From contig JARBJD010000075.1 in NCBI GenBank assembly GCA_033064195.1, positions 186,001 through 250,000 of the forward strand: DNA of 64,000 nt, in the 5' to 3' direction. The stretch comes from Blattamonas nauphoetae (Eukaryota; Preaxostyla; Oxymonadida). The translations under genes and the position numbers were made by a program. Positions 1-9,763 of the stretch are shown here, piece after piece (within the stretch, counting starts at the first letter, position 1; every line of letters starts with the position of its first letter). The notes below the pieces were generated by a model that did no database searches, was not told the origin of the DNA, and saw nothing but the letters and a program-made list of their open reading frames with translations.

Positions 1-1771
1 TCTTCTCCTCCTCTCTTTTCGCCTTTTGTTTGATCGGCTGAGATGATTGTCTCTGTTTGTCGGACGAGTTGTCCTTCTTCGCCGTTTCATCTTCACTCTT
101 TTCTGGTTCGTCTGAGATCTTGGGATCTTCAGATGGATGTTCCTCGAGTTGTGATGAAGTTGTGGCTTCTTCTCTGTCCCTCTGTTCATCCTCCTCCCTT
201 CTTTTCTCTTCCTCTTGTTTGGCGAGTCTGTCTTCGCGTTCCTTCCTCCGTTTTCGTTCTGCCTGCTCCCTCTCCACTCTTTCGCTCTCCTCTCTCACAT
301 CATCTCTTCCCAGAATCCATCGTCGGGGCAGGCGGGACATCAGCAGACAGCGAATGATCTCTCGGTCGAGTTCTGTTTCAGACACAACCTCCTCGTCTCC
401 CGACGACTTCCTCGTTTTGGTTGGAGATTCTGGTCCGAACTGATCGACGTCTGTGTGCGATCGATGTGATTCTGCTTCGGATTCTTGTTCTGAGGACCGT
501 TTTGGTTTGTATTCTGAATCTTCTTTTCCCAGTTCTGTGTCTGTTTCGTCTTTCTCTTCTCCATTTTGGTCCGATTCGACGAATTGATCATGTTTGTGTT
601 TGGATTTTGACTGCGGTTGATGTGAATCTGGATGAGATGACTCAGAGTTGGAAGGCTTTTGGGGTGAAGCGGTTTCTGGTGCCTCTTCTGTCTCTTTGTC
701 CTCTTCTTGGGCTGTGTGATTGAGATGACTCTCACTTCCCTCTATTCTTTCATCATGTTCTGAAAGATGACTGTCCTTTGATGTTTCGTCCTTGTTTGGA
801 TCATTTTCTTCAGTTTGCAGAAAATTTTGGGGTCGTGGCTCAGAGTCAGAGCTCGACAGAGAACTGCTTTCTGGAGTCGGCGAGCGAGAGATTTCATTCG
901 CTGGAACATGCATTATTCGATGCAATTCTGCTCGTCTTCGTTCCCATTCTTTTTCATCTTCCTCAAATTCTCGTGTGCATTGGTGACTGTCCTGCGATTG
1001 GTTCTTTTGTTGTGTATCTCCTTTCAATGCTTTAAATCTCTTTGATGCTTCCTCCAAGTCTTGTTTCTCACTCTGTTTGAGCTGTTCCTCCTCGAGAGTT
1101 AGTCTTACGTACTTTTCTTTGAAAGAGTCCAACTGATCATTTTGATGATGAGGTTTCCTCCGTTCTCTGGGTTGTATCACAGGTCGATGAAGTGCAGATG
1201 ATGGTGTGTTCTTTATCTTTGCAGAAAGTTGGTCGATCCTGTTTTGAGTTTGTCTATTTTTGAGTTGTGGTCGATGCAATTGTTGAGGTTCTTCATCTTG
1301 TGTAATATCGTTTTGTTCCGACGGCAGAACGAACGTTGAATGTGAAAGGTTGTTTTGAACAGTTGGTGAGTTTGGATATGAAGGTATACGAGATTTGGAA
1401 GTAGGAGAAGGGAGAGAAGAACGTGAATGCGAATGGCTATCATGGGATGGAATGACAATTGATACCGATGTGAAATGTTGAAGTGATTGACTATTTTGAG
1501 GATCATGAGAATTATCATCGGAGTGAGAATCCTGGTGAGGCACTGTTGATGTTTGAGTTGAAGTGAGGTGATGTTTGCTGTACTTTGATGGGAATCGAGT
1601 ATTTCTTGGTGTACCAACAGAATCTAGTATTGATTTATAGTCTGGAGGATGTGGATCTTGCAATGGGGTTTTTGTTGCGTCATAGACTGACATGAAAATG
1701 AGGGTCGATCTCTTGGTGAAAAGTCTTCCAGGGTTGGGAAACGTATTCATGAGTGAATTTTTAACGATCAT
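1..1771 (-). CDS. Charged, disordered hypothetical protein (3' end outside window)
   Basis: An uninterrupted minus-strand frame runs from an ATG at 1771 to the left edge, about 590 codons, with an in-frame TGA four codons upstream of that ATG. The N-terminal third is rich in Ser, His, Gln and Pro. The rest is dominated by Glu, Lys, Arg, Asp and Ser, with long runs of E/K/R near the left edge that would form a coiled coil or charged single helix. I recognise no domain. The Ser/Leu-rich frames read on the plus strand across this stretch are shadows of its purine-rich coding strand. It is divergent from the S9 gene, with only 98 bp between the two start codons. The 3' end lies beyond the window, so length and C-terminal domains are unknown. 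Confidence 0.6.
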   Translation of the reverse strand, partial: MIVKNSLMNTFPNPGRLFTKRSTLIFMSVYDATKTPLQDPHPPDYKSILDSVGTPRNTRFPSKYSKHHLTSTQTSTVPHQDSHSDDNSHDPQNSQSLQHFTSVSIVIPSHDSHSHSRSSLPSPTSKSRIPSYPNSPTVQNNLSHSTFVLPSEQNDITQDEEPQQLHRPQLKNRQTQNRIDQLSAKIKNTPSSALHRPVIQPRERRKPHHQNDQLDSFKEKYVRLTLEEEQLKQSEKQDLEEASKRFKALKGDTQQKNQSQDSHQCTREFEEDEKEWERRRAELHRIMHVPANEISRSPTPESSSLSSSDSEPRPQNFLQTEENDPNKDETSKDSHLSEHDERIEGSESHLNHTAQEEDKETEEAPETASPQKPSNSESSHPDSHQPQSKSKHKHDQFVESDQNGEEKDETDTELGKEDSEYKPKRSSEQESEAESHRSHTDVDQFGPESPTKTRKSSGDEEVVSETELDREIIRCLLMSRLPRRWILGRDDVREESERVEREQAERKRRKEREDRLAKQEEEKRREEDEQRDREEATTSSQLEEHPSEDPKISDEPEKSEDETAKKDNSSDKQRQSSQPIKQKAKREEEK

Positions 1772-1869
1772 ACCGCAATATCATTTATTTTTCAAACAGA
1801 AACATGACGAAAAGTAATGAGAGCAAAGAATGAATCATCATGTTTGATCAACCCACACCTTTCACCGAC

Positions 1870-2622
1870 ATGAGCCGCAACTGTCTAATTTTTCGTTTTT
1901 GCTAACATTTTGATCTCTTATTTGATCTTCAAACATTTTTAGACAGTGCTGTTTACCACACACCTCGTCATCCCTGGGAACGTGAGAGAATTGATAGTGA
2001 GCTCCGAATTTGCGGAGACTACGGCCTCCGTAACAAGAGAGAAGTCTGGCGTGTTGCATACACCCTTTCTCAGGTATTTTCTCTATTTTTATCACCTTCT
2101 CATCTCTCCACGAATCAAATGGACTCAACTTTTTTTTCTTCCATCAGCTCCGTGAGAAAGCCAGATACCTTCTTACCCTTGACGCCCATGATACCCGTCG
2201 TGTGTTCGAAGGACAAGCCGTCATTCGCCGTCTTACCCGCATCGGCCTCCTTGACGAAACTCGCCAAGAGCTCGATTATGTTCTCGCCCTGAAAGTCACT
2301 GACTTTCTCGAGCGCCGTCTCCAAACTCTCGTTTTTAAGAAGAAGCTAGCTCGTTCAATCCATCATGCTCGCCTCATGATCACTCAGGGACACATCAGGT
2401 CTGGACAACTCCATCCTTTTTCATTCCTTCCTTCACCACTTTCTCATCTGAAATCATTACAGAGTTGGAAAGCAAATTGTGACTGTTCCATCTTACATTG
2501 TTCGTGTTTCATCTGAAAGCCACATTGACCTTGCTCCCAACAGTCCTCTCAACCACGGCAAACCAGGTCGTGTTGCAAAGAAGAAGACTCGCAAGGATGG
2601 TGGTGCTGCTGACGACGAGTAA
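1870..2622 (+). CDS. RPS9: 40S ribosomal protein S9 (uS4 family), four exons
   Basis: This is a structural protein of the small ribosomal subunit body that binds 18S rRNA. Four exons join in frame: 1870-1882, 1943-2073, 2148-2398 and 2463-2622, giving about 185 residues, the usual length. The N-terminus reads [20 protein letters not shown], matching the family pattern M-x-R-N-Y-S. The S4 RNA-binding core is clear, with FLERRLQT, then [11 protein letters not shown] and an H-I-R motif, followed by a basic K-K-K-T-R tail ending in acidic residues. All three introns are GT-AG (60, 74 and 64 nt). The first follows only 13 coding bases and splits the fifth codon, a very early intron. Start and stop fit the family well. 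Confidence 0.95.
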
Positions 2623-2822
2623 TTGCACGGAGAGGAGTAAGAAATACTCTTATTTCATGTTCGGGGAGAGAATTGAATCTTTTTTGACTCTTGAACATGT
2701 CTCCTGTTGCGGTAATCACTGATATTCATTTTCATGCAATCAGACAGAAAAACCACTGTTTCTGCATAGTTCAACTTGAGGGAAGACAATTGTTTGGACA
2801 AATAAAAGGGAAAGAAGAGTCA

Positions 2823-3636
2823 TCATGTAGTGGAACATAGACCAACAACCCAGTAAACCACAACCTTCCTTGGATCTTGAGTATCAATCATAACAAAACC
2901 TTCCTTTAAAAGAGGATCCAGCGTGTGCTTGGCTCGTTCTTCATTCCATCGATATTCGTCATTCAAGTCTTGGAGTGTGAAGTTTCCATTCTTTTTCTAG
3001 ACAAAAAGTGGAAAGAGAATCAGAAAAGAAACTGCAAGACCTGTGCAAGTTGCATTAATAGTTGCTGATCGGGATTTAGATCGTTGGGAATCGATTGGAT
3101 GAGTGTTTGGTTCCCAATTTTAATCATTTTGTAGCCACTGTTGAGAATCTGAAGTTTTTCAATTGCCTTAGTAATGTCTTCGAACGAGATTTGTTGGGTA
3201 TTGTGTCGAAGAGCTTCAAGCCTGTGTTTCATTTCTCTCATTTCGATGAGGCCTCCATTCTGGCTGCGAGTGCTGATACATACATCAACGATTTGTACTG
3301 ATAGTTCATAATAAAAGTCACCTATTCCAAGTAGTTCGGCCCAAATTCCTTTTGATGAGAGGAGAGGATCGATCTGGACTTCCTTACAAAGATTCTGGAA
3401 GGTCTGACGGAAATCAGGTCGCTGCAATATGTCTTTTTTGTTCTTTTGGGCGAATTCAAGCATTTTTTGTTTGTAAAGGTCCAGTTGTTCTTTCAGAAAA
3501 ATCATTTTCTGTTGGACATTCTCTTTGGCTTTTTGCTTTGCTGCATTTTGTGTTCCTGAGGAAGACAAATCAATGGCGAAACGGTGAGATGAAATTGGAA
3601 TAAACGTTTTTGAAGTGCAGAGTTTCGATGGGCCAT
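2823..3636 (-). CDS. SNF8: ESCRT-II subunit SNF8 / VPS22 (EAP30)
   Basis: This is the ESCRT-II core subunit, which sorts ubiquitinated cargo into multivesicular bodies on endosomes. The protein is about 240 residues, the normal family size. It carries the EAP30 signature: an N-terminal helix with Q-N-A-A-K, then KGIWAELLGIGDFYYEL, then a V-x-V-C helix followed by NGGLIEM, and a winged-helix C-terminal part containing LNDEYRWNEERAKHTLDPLL. I chose the ATG at 3636 because splicing a 50-nt intron (3556-3605) yields a short N-terminus starting MAHRNSALQK that fits the family. Reading through the intron would instead give an unlikely hydrophobic leader. A second intron lies at about 2997-3040. The downstream neighbour on the same strand starts only 86 bp away. 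Confidence 0.9.
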
Positions 3637-3722
3637 TAAATAATATGGTCCGATCAGAAAAAAGAGGTGGTTTGTGCAGAAATGAAGAAACATTCATTCA
3701 AACAGGAAGAAAATGTCATGTG

Positions 3723-5933
3723 TTATGAGAAATTCCCTCCAGAAAACTGGATCTTGTGAAGGAGTTCCACATTGTCATTAATTAGTCTCTTGCGTTTGAG
3801 ATGTGGATATGTTTTCATTTTCGTGAGAGTTGTTAAAATATCCGCTTCCATCAATTGTTCGTAAGCTGTATTTTCGACAGAAAGTCCTTCAGAAGCCTTA
3901 ATTTTCTGGAAATTTGTCGAAAAAGTGAGAAGTCGGTCGATCATTGCGAAGACATAGTCAGCAGTTGTCTTATCAGTCATTGCATCCATCAGGGCACTCG
4001 CATTTCCAAACAGACATTCAACCACACCCTCGGCAATGAAGGTCATCGTAAACACATCACTTTCGAAGAGAGGCGGATAGAGAAACGCAATGATTTCCCC
4101 GAAGGCGTTCTCGTTTGTCTCCAAAACCGACTTGATCAGGTTCAAAATAGGCACGTATGTTGCTCCGTTCTCTTGTTGGCTCAGTGGGATCCCTGAATCG
4201 AGATCGAGTTCGACTTGTGCCATCTTGTGGAGTGCGTACACTGCGTCGATGGAGTGGTCGGAGATGAGATTGGCGAGAAGGAAGAATGCTTCGGACTCGG
4301 TCTGAAGAATGTTGTCTTTGCAGTTGTAAATCAGGAGGGCAGGGTCGACTTTCATTTGAGACTCGAAGTGCGCCTCTGCCAACTCATCCTCTGCAGTCAG
4401 GGGACTCCCATCATCAGACTCGTCGAGAAGCTCTGGAAAGGCATCCCACTCGCTCGGAAGATGGTTGCTTCGGAGGGCACTGAAGAGCCTTGCTTCGGTT
4501 TCGGAGATATAATCCGAGCGAGGCACCCAGATTGTCTGGAGAACTTGAAGGAGATGGTACACAGCGCGGAGAAGGTTCTTGTTGATGAATTCCTGGGCAC
4601 ACTCGCCTCTGTGGTAGACAAATGTTCCGAGCAGTCGAAGGATCCCGTTTGCGACTCCGAGCAAAGAAATGACTTCCAGTGACAACGTGGCAAAGGTCCG
4701 TGACTCGATTGGATTGAGCAAGACAATGTCTCTGACTCCTCTGTGGCGCTCGAATGCCCGCCGACGCTTTCGAAGATGGGTCAGCATGTGACTCTTCTTG
4801 ATGTCGGATTCGATGCGTGTCGACGTTTCGAGAAGGAGCATGAGGAGAACGTTGTCGAGAGGATTTTCTTGTGGTTGTCCATCTTCAATGAAGAATGGGA
4901 GCGTGGTAGAGAGAAAATTTAGGGACGAAGAAGGGGTTTTGGTGATGATCGTGTGGAAAGTGAAAAGGGTTTGCGACACAGATGAGAGGACTTGAGAAGT
5001 TAGGAACGCCGAAGCAAGCTGGATCACTTGGAGAAGAAGTGGCGAGTCTGGTTCAAATGGCTGTATTGTGGGGAGGATTTTGAGAGAGAGACGGATGATT
5101 TCATTGTTCGTTCCATAATCTCGGAAAATTCGAGGAGCAAAGTCAGATGCATAGACCTGCGCTTGTTCATTGAAATGATTCCAACAATTCAAAATGATTG
5201 TTGGAAGTTTAAATTGGGTGAAGAAGGACTTATCAGGGCATCTGTTCGTGATGAAGTTGAGGCATCCCCAAATGGTATGTGAAAGTTCAACTGAAGGATG
5301 TTGGGCAAGACATACAATTTTCTCGACAAATATCGGATCGTAGAGAACAGATATGTCAAGGGGAAGAGATACTAGACAGAAAAGATGGGTAAGAAGAATC
5401 TTGTCAAACCGATCCTTAAGAAGAGAATTGCGAGTTGTATCTGGAATAATAGAATAATTACACTACAAACTTGCAGACTCTCGTTTGAAGTTCTTATGAA
5501 CATTTGTATGAGAGGTTCGATTGCATTTTGTTCAAATAGCGATTGGGCTCCTTGCTCAGTTTCTGATACAGCACATCAACAGAATGAAATACCAACCAGA
5601 AATTGCCTGTAGATTGAGAATTGCATGTTGAACCACATCATCATCGGCTACTGAGAGTTGGGCCAAGCATTCTTCGAGACTGATTGGATCCTAATGAAAT
5701 GGAATGGAAGATTGAAATGGACTGACCTGGATATCGCTGGGAGGAAGTGTGACGGAATCATCGTCAAAACTTCGAAAATTAATGTTATTTCGTCGTCTTC
5801 GTCTAATATTTCGTTCAGTCCATTTTTGAGTCTGAATTTCATCTGAATCACTGCTTTCTGTCTCCATTTCCATACATCGCTGACGCATAGCACGTCTTTC
5901 ATTCAACAAGTCACTTGAACTCAGATCATTCAT
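3723..5933 (-). CDS. Divergent ARM-repeat protein, importin-alpha-like
   Basis: The protein is about 700 residues. The first exon (5933 downward) encodes a basic N-terminal stretch with ERRAMRQR and RRRRRNN followed by an acidic patch, which resembles an importin-beta-binding domain. Next comes a repeated helical pattern typical of armadillo repeats, for example FEQNAIEPLIQMF and VELSHTIWGCLNFITNR. The final 490 residues are one large exon (3723-5192 and a little beyond). At least three short introns separate the upstream exons; one near 5450 is only about 23-30 nt and its exact donor is ambiguous. Importin alpha would carry NLS cargo into the nucleus, but the W-x-x-x-N asparagine ladder that binds NLSs is poorly preserved, so cargo binding may be changed. 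An unrelated ARM protein is the main alternative. Confidence 0.55.
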
Positions 5934-6073
5934 TGAAGAATCGACACAGAAAATTGAGGGGAAACTTCACACTCATCATCATACAATTGAAATAAAGCTC
6001 TGAAATGGAACAAAAAATAAGACAAAAGCAAGACAATGAAGAGCGAATGTCATTTCCCGTTATTCACGTGTAT

Positions 6074-7590
6074 TCACCCATGGGGATTGGAAACGAGAGT
6101 CTCAAGTAAGGATTTGGCTCTATATTCTCTCTCCTTCTCGCGGGGGTTTAGAACAGGAGCGTACAAATGCAATGAGATCATATGACCCTTCTTCATGATG
6201 GTCATGTTGGTTTTGAGAACTCGAAGATTGAGAGGAGAGAAGTCTCCAGAGAAGGACTCAGTTCCCTGCTCCTGACTTCGATTTCTGAGGGAAAGTGAAC
6301 GTGCTACACCTCGTTCCTTGAGACAGGCTTTGGAATGGAAAGGCCAATTTTGAATGAAGATGTGGTTGACACAGACGATATCCAAGGGAACCATTTTGCG
6401 ATCTGAGTTGTGTTGAATCAGAGAGGAGCGAATTTCACGGAGGACAATACCATCTTCCTTCATCATCCGGTCCTTCTCCCTCTCTCGTCTCTCCTCCTCT
6501 TCTGCCGTAATCTTCTCCAAAACACTTTTCTGGATGTACTTCACCTTTGTTCGCCAATCCTCTGTTAGTCGCTCAACACGACGCTCCAACACTCCTCTCC
6601 CATCTTTCCACTCACCTCCAAATTCGTAGGGAATCGAGACAATATTACTCGCCCATTCCTTCAGTGTGCTCGGTGATGGGATGCGCTCGCCCAGACTTTC
6701 AATAACTTCTGTTGGATGCTGTTGTGCTGGACCGAATTCCATTCGCCCCATGAATTGATGCCCAAGAGCAGTTTGCTTGTTGGTGACAAGAGTGTTCTGA
6801 TAGTTGACGGGGGCCTGCAGTTTGTAGCGAGGTTGGTACCTTGCAACCAACACGTTGACTTCCTTCCCATTCCCATCTAAACCAGTAACAGCATTTGGAT
6901 CTATCCTCCATTCGCCGTCGACAACATATTTGTAGTAATATTGTCCAGCGGGTATGGACAAATCCGTGCTCCAAGTTTTCACCCATGCTTCACCTTTTGA
7001 TGCGATTGAATGCCATTTTTGTCCCTTCTCCACCTTCTTCCGACTGGATTCTATTCCAGCACGGATTTCTTTAACACGTTCAGGAGCGATTCGTCCATCT
7101 GCGATGATTTCGTCTGATGGTCCTGAAAGATCATCTTCAATAAAAGGAATTTGTTCCAATTTCATTTTTGTTGCCCATCTATTAAACGACCCACAGACAT
7201 ACACCGATTTCATTGCACCATATTCCCATGTAAATGTAACGGGAACAAGTCCAGGTTCTGACTCACCTGCTCCTGGTGCAGAGTCTTCTTCGTGAGGTGT
7301 AGTTGTGATTTTATCTTGAGCATAAAAGTCAGAGTCATCGCTGTCCTCAATCTCATCTGTGGGTTCAATTTTCTCATGCTTTTGTGAGAGAGGATTTGGT
7401 AGCTCAGCTTCGAGTTCAGAAAAGAGTCGTTCATCATTTTCTGCCATCAGTCGGTTGTATTCCTTAGCATTAAATGTCTGTTCTGGGGCTAAGTGAGGAT
7501 TTACTGGAATATGAGATGAAAATGAACAAACATTTTGCATAGCGCAATTCTCGGTCTTCTTTTTCTGGAGGATCACAACAACCACCCATG
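6074..7590 (-). CDS. AMPK/SNF1 beta subunit with CBM48 and N-myristoylation signal
   Basis: This is the scaffold subunit of the AMP-activated/SNF1 kinase complex, an energy sensor. Starting at the ATG at 7590 gives MGGCC, a textbook N-myristoylation plus palmitoylation start. A 28-nt GT-AG intron about 56 bases into the gene restores the frame to the long downstream exon; the alternative unspliced start lacks this signal. An acidic linker precedes a CBM48 glycogen-binding fold: FTWEYGAMKSVYVCGSFNRW, later GQYYYKYVVDGEWRIDPNA. About 60-65 extra residues sit inside the CBM between these halves, which is unusual. The C-terminus has the ASC interaction domain, with VCVNHIFIQN and ending strands around MTIMKKGHMISLHLYAPV. 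Total length is about 500 residues, longer than most beta subunits. Confidence 0.88.
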
Positions 7591-7923
7591 AGTTCCAAGA
7601 ATGAGTTTATTGAACTGAAAAGTGGCGACGACAATGCTGATTGAAAGATAAAAAAGTATGACCCATCGACAGGAGAATCTCTTCAGTTGAAGGAAAATGA
7701 ATATTCACAAGGGATAAACCCCGAATTTTCTCTCGAATAATTCATCTATGATTGTTAGAAGGATCTAAGACCTTCATTCATGGAGAATTGCGATGAATGA
7801 AAAATTGGTGGGTGGTTTCACAGAGGAATTGAAGTGAAAAATGAAGAATGGTATTCTCACAGCTACAGGCTCGAATACTTGAATTAAATGCAAAATGGAT
7901 AGCGATTTGCGTTCGTATTTGGA
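7591..7923. other. Intergenic stretch with no recognised gene
   Basis: This 333-base stretch lies between the AMPK beta start (7590, minus) and the COMM-protein stop (7924, minus). It is AT-rich with scattered stops in all frames. I see no ORF, RNA gene or repeat. It presumably holds the AMPK beta promoter and the COMM gene 3' UTR. Confidence 0.5.
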
Positions 7924-8194
7924 CTACTGGAAAGAATCTAGTTGTGACTTAATCTTTTCCATCTCAGACAGGAATGCAAAGAATTGAAGAAGAGATAATT
8001 CTAGAAAAAGGACATGTATAGAGAATTTAAGTAAAATAATGGAGATATATCGCACCGAAGAAGACATCTTTGCCATCGATTGTCATTTTCATTTGGAGAA
8101 ATGTTTGGCCTATTTTATTGATATCACTTGATGCTGAGGACACAGCAAATCTCCAATCAAGGTTATCAAGTTTGTTAACGCTGAGTTGTGTCAT
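7924..8194 (-). CDS. Minimal COMM-domain protein (COMMD family), two exons
   Basis: Two exons, 8056-8194 and 7924-8000, joined across a 55-nt GT-AG intron, encode 71 residues made almost only of a COMM domain. The domain starts LDNLDWRFAVSSASSD, continues with FLQMKM and a short D-G-K turn, then after the splice ELSLLQFFAFLSEMEK before the stop. This matches the family pattern of W-R/K-F near the start and L-x-x-F-x-x-x-L-x-x-M near the end, closest in style to COMMD6/COMMD7. COMMD proteins form ring-like oligomers in the Commander complex that recycles membrane proteins from endosomes. No N-terminal helical domain is present, because the divergent TFIIA gene begins 34 bp away. It is too short to appear as a long open frame. 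Confidence 0.75.
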
Positions 8195-8228
8195 GAGAGG
8201 ATGAAACCCATTGAGAGAAAAAAGAAGA

Positions 8229-8789
8229 ATGTCTCTCCAAATCTATCGCAACACAACACTTGGGGAAACGCTTATTGGTACATTAGATTCACTCATTTCC
8301 CAGGGACGCCTTAATGAACAACAGAAAGAATTAATTCTCCAAAAATTTGATGAGGTTTGGGAAACTTTTTTCTTCATTTTTACAGTCAATTGAAACCCGA
8401 ATGAATGAAATGACCCATCTTTCCTGCAAAATCAAAGTTTATATATCTCTTTTTTACTTGATTTTATGTTTTTTGGATATCTTCCAACTTAGGGCGAAAT
8501 TCAAACACGAAACTTTGTTGATGATGTGTACACAATAAATGCATCAAAATGCACCCTATACCCGGACAAGGGACGCCCTATTGAGTTTGATAAAATTCAT
8601 TTAATTTGCTGCAACTCAAAACTTGCCGAACCGACACAACATCATCCAACTGCACACGAGGGAAGGAGACGAAATCAAGTCCAAATCGAGGCAGATCTGA
8701 GCGAAGACGAGTCTACTCCAGAAATGGAAGTTATTACAAAAACCAAGCGACGGAAAAGCACGAGAGTCTTCTCTCCTGACCCATTCTGA
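8229..8789 (+). CDS. TFIIA gamma (small) subunit with C-terminal extension
   Basis: This is the general transcription factor subunit that stabilises TBP on the TATA box. The start at 8229 gives MSLQIYRNTTLGETL, the family hallmark (Y-R-x-T-T-L-G). Three exons join across introns of 31 nt (starting gtttgg) and 56 nt (starting gtttat). The beta-barrel portion reads FVDDVYTINASKCTLYPD and then IHLICCNSK. Normal proteins end near here at about 110 residues. This one adds a further 45 or so charged residues (E/D and K/R rich, ending FSPDPF). The ATG at 8229 was preferred over an upstream in-frame non-ATG start because it matches the family N-terminus. Confidence 0.9.
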
Positions 8790-8961
8790 ACCTTTTTCTG
8801 CTTCAACTTTCTTTCACAATCGACCTTGCATTCAATTCATTTTATTAACAGATTAACTCGACACTTTTTCAGTATCTCGATGATTCTCGCCTTCCGAACA
8901 CACCCAACCATCTTCCAGCAGATTCCGGACAGATGCTCATGAGTTCGCAGATTTCTAGAAC

Positions 8962-9564
8962 ATGGAAACAATCAAAACAATTGAGCGTATACTCGGAAAT
9001 CAACCAGATTATTCTTCAATTGTCAATTCTCTCACTCCTCACTCACGCGAATCAAACTCTATCCACTTCCCATCTATTCCGAGCACTCTTAATCCAACCC
9101 CATTTTCTGTTCGCACATTTACCTCAACCCTCTTGGGGGAGGATGATTTTGAATTCTTCTCTCCCTTCTCTACCGAAAAGAAGCCAAAAGAAAAATCTCA
9201 GCGAAATCCGTTCAACCCACTCGATACTCCGACATCTTTAACACCCTCCAACCACATATCCTTCTATGATACTCTCACCGTTTCACCAATCCCGTTGGCG
9301 ACATGCTCTCCAAAGACTCCCATTCATTCAAACACACCATCGATCCTACCACCATTCATGCATACACCGTCAACCAATCCACCAGAGTTTCAGCAGACTT
9401 CCTCAGACAGTGCAGATTCATTCGGAGTTTTGATAGACACCCTTCATCATGCACTCGAGCTAACTCAAGAACTTGACGACTGTATCACCCAAGCATCAGA
9501 TATCATGAAAATGAGAATCAAAGAAAATGCATCCTCTGAATATGCTATTCACCCTTTGAGTTGA
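8962..9564 (+). CDS. Hypothetical Ser/Thr/Pro-rich protein
   Basis: A 200-residue open frame begins METIKTIERILGNQPDY and ends in a short amphipathic helix followed by AIHPLS and TGA. The middle is a low-complexity run of Ser, Thr, Pro, Phe and Asn with several T-P and S-P sites. I recognise no domain. Another frame immediately upstream (about 8880-8960) reads like a coding exon, and the sequence just before the ATG ends in a possible acceptor (tttctag), so a small 5' exon may be missing from this model. A polyadenylation-like AATAAA lies about 90 bases downstream, near 9655. Confidence 0.5.
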   Translation: METIKTIERILGNQPDYSSIVNSLTPHSRESNSIHFPSIPSTLNPTPFSVRTFTSTLLGEDDFEFFSPFSTEKKPKEKSQRNPFNPLDTPTSLTPSNHISFYDTLTVSPIPLATCSPKTPIHSNTPSILPPFMHTPSTNPPEFQQTSSDSADSFGVLIDTLHHALELTQELDDCITQASDIMKMRIKENASSEYAIHPLS

Positions 9565-9763
9565 TCGAGTGACTTTTTGGGTTGTCAAGTTGTTTTGAGC
9601 TTTACCCAGAAGTCTCAAAGAAGAGAGAAACAATCATAACTTTCGTGTGTTTTCAATAAAAAAATTCGTGAATAATTAATATTTCAACAGAGATGTAGAC
9701 AAGTAGCGGTTTTCCTCGAACAATTCTGATCGACCCATCAGGGCATCATCAGCAGTTTCGCTC

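Noticed and set aside
1-1050. Plus-strand Ser/Leu-rich frames at the left edge (43-443, 778-1035)
   Set aside because: They oppose a continuous 590-codon charged minus-strand frame and have no recognisable protein features.
7640-7670. GACCCAT-like word seen upstream of several genes (also near 8206, 45014 and 48704) as a core promoter motif
   Set aside because: Short, variable in position and orientation, and too few cases to exceed chance without a genome-wide count.
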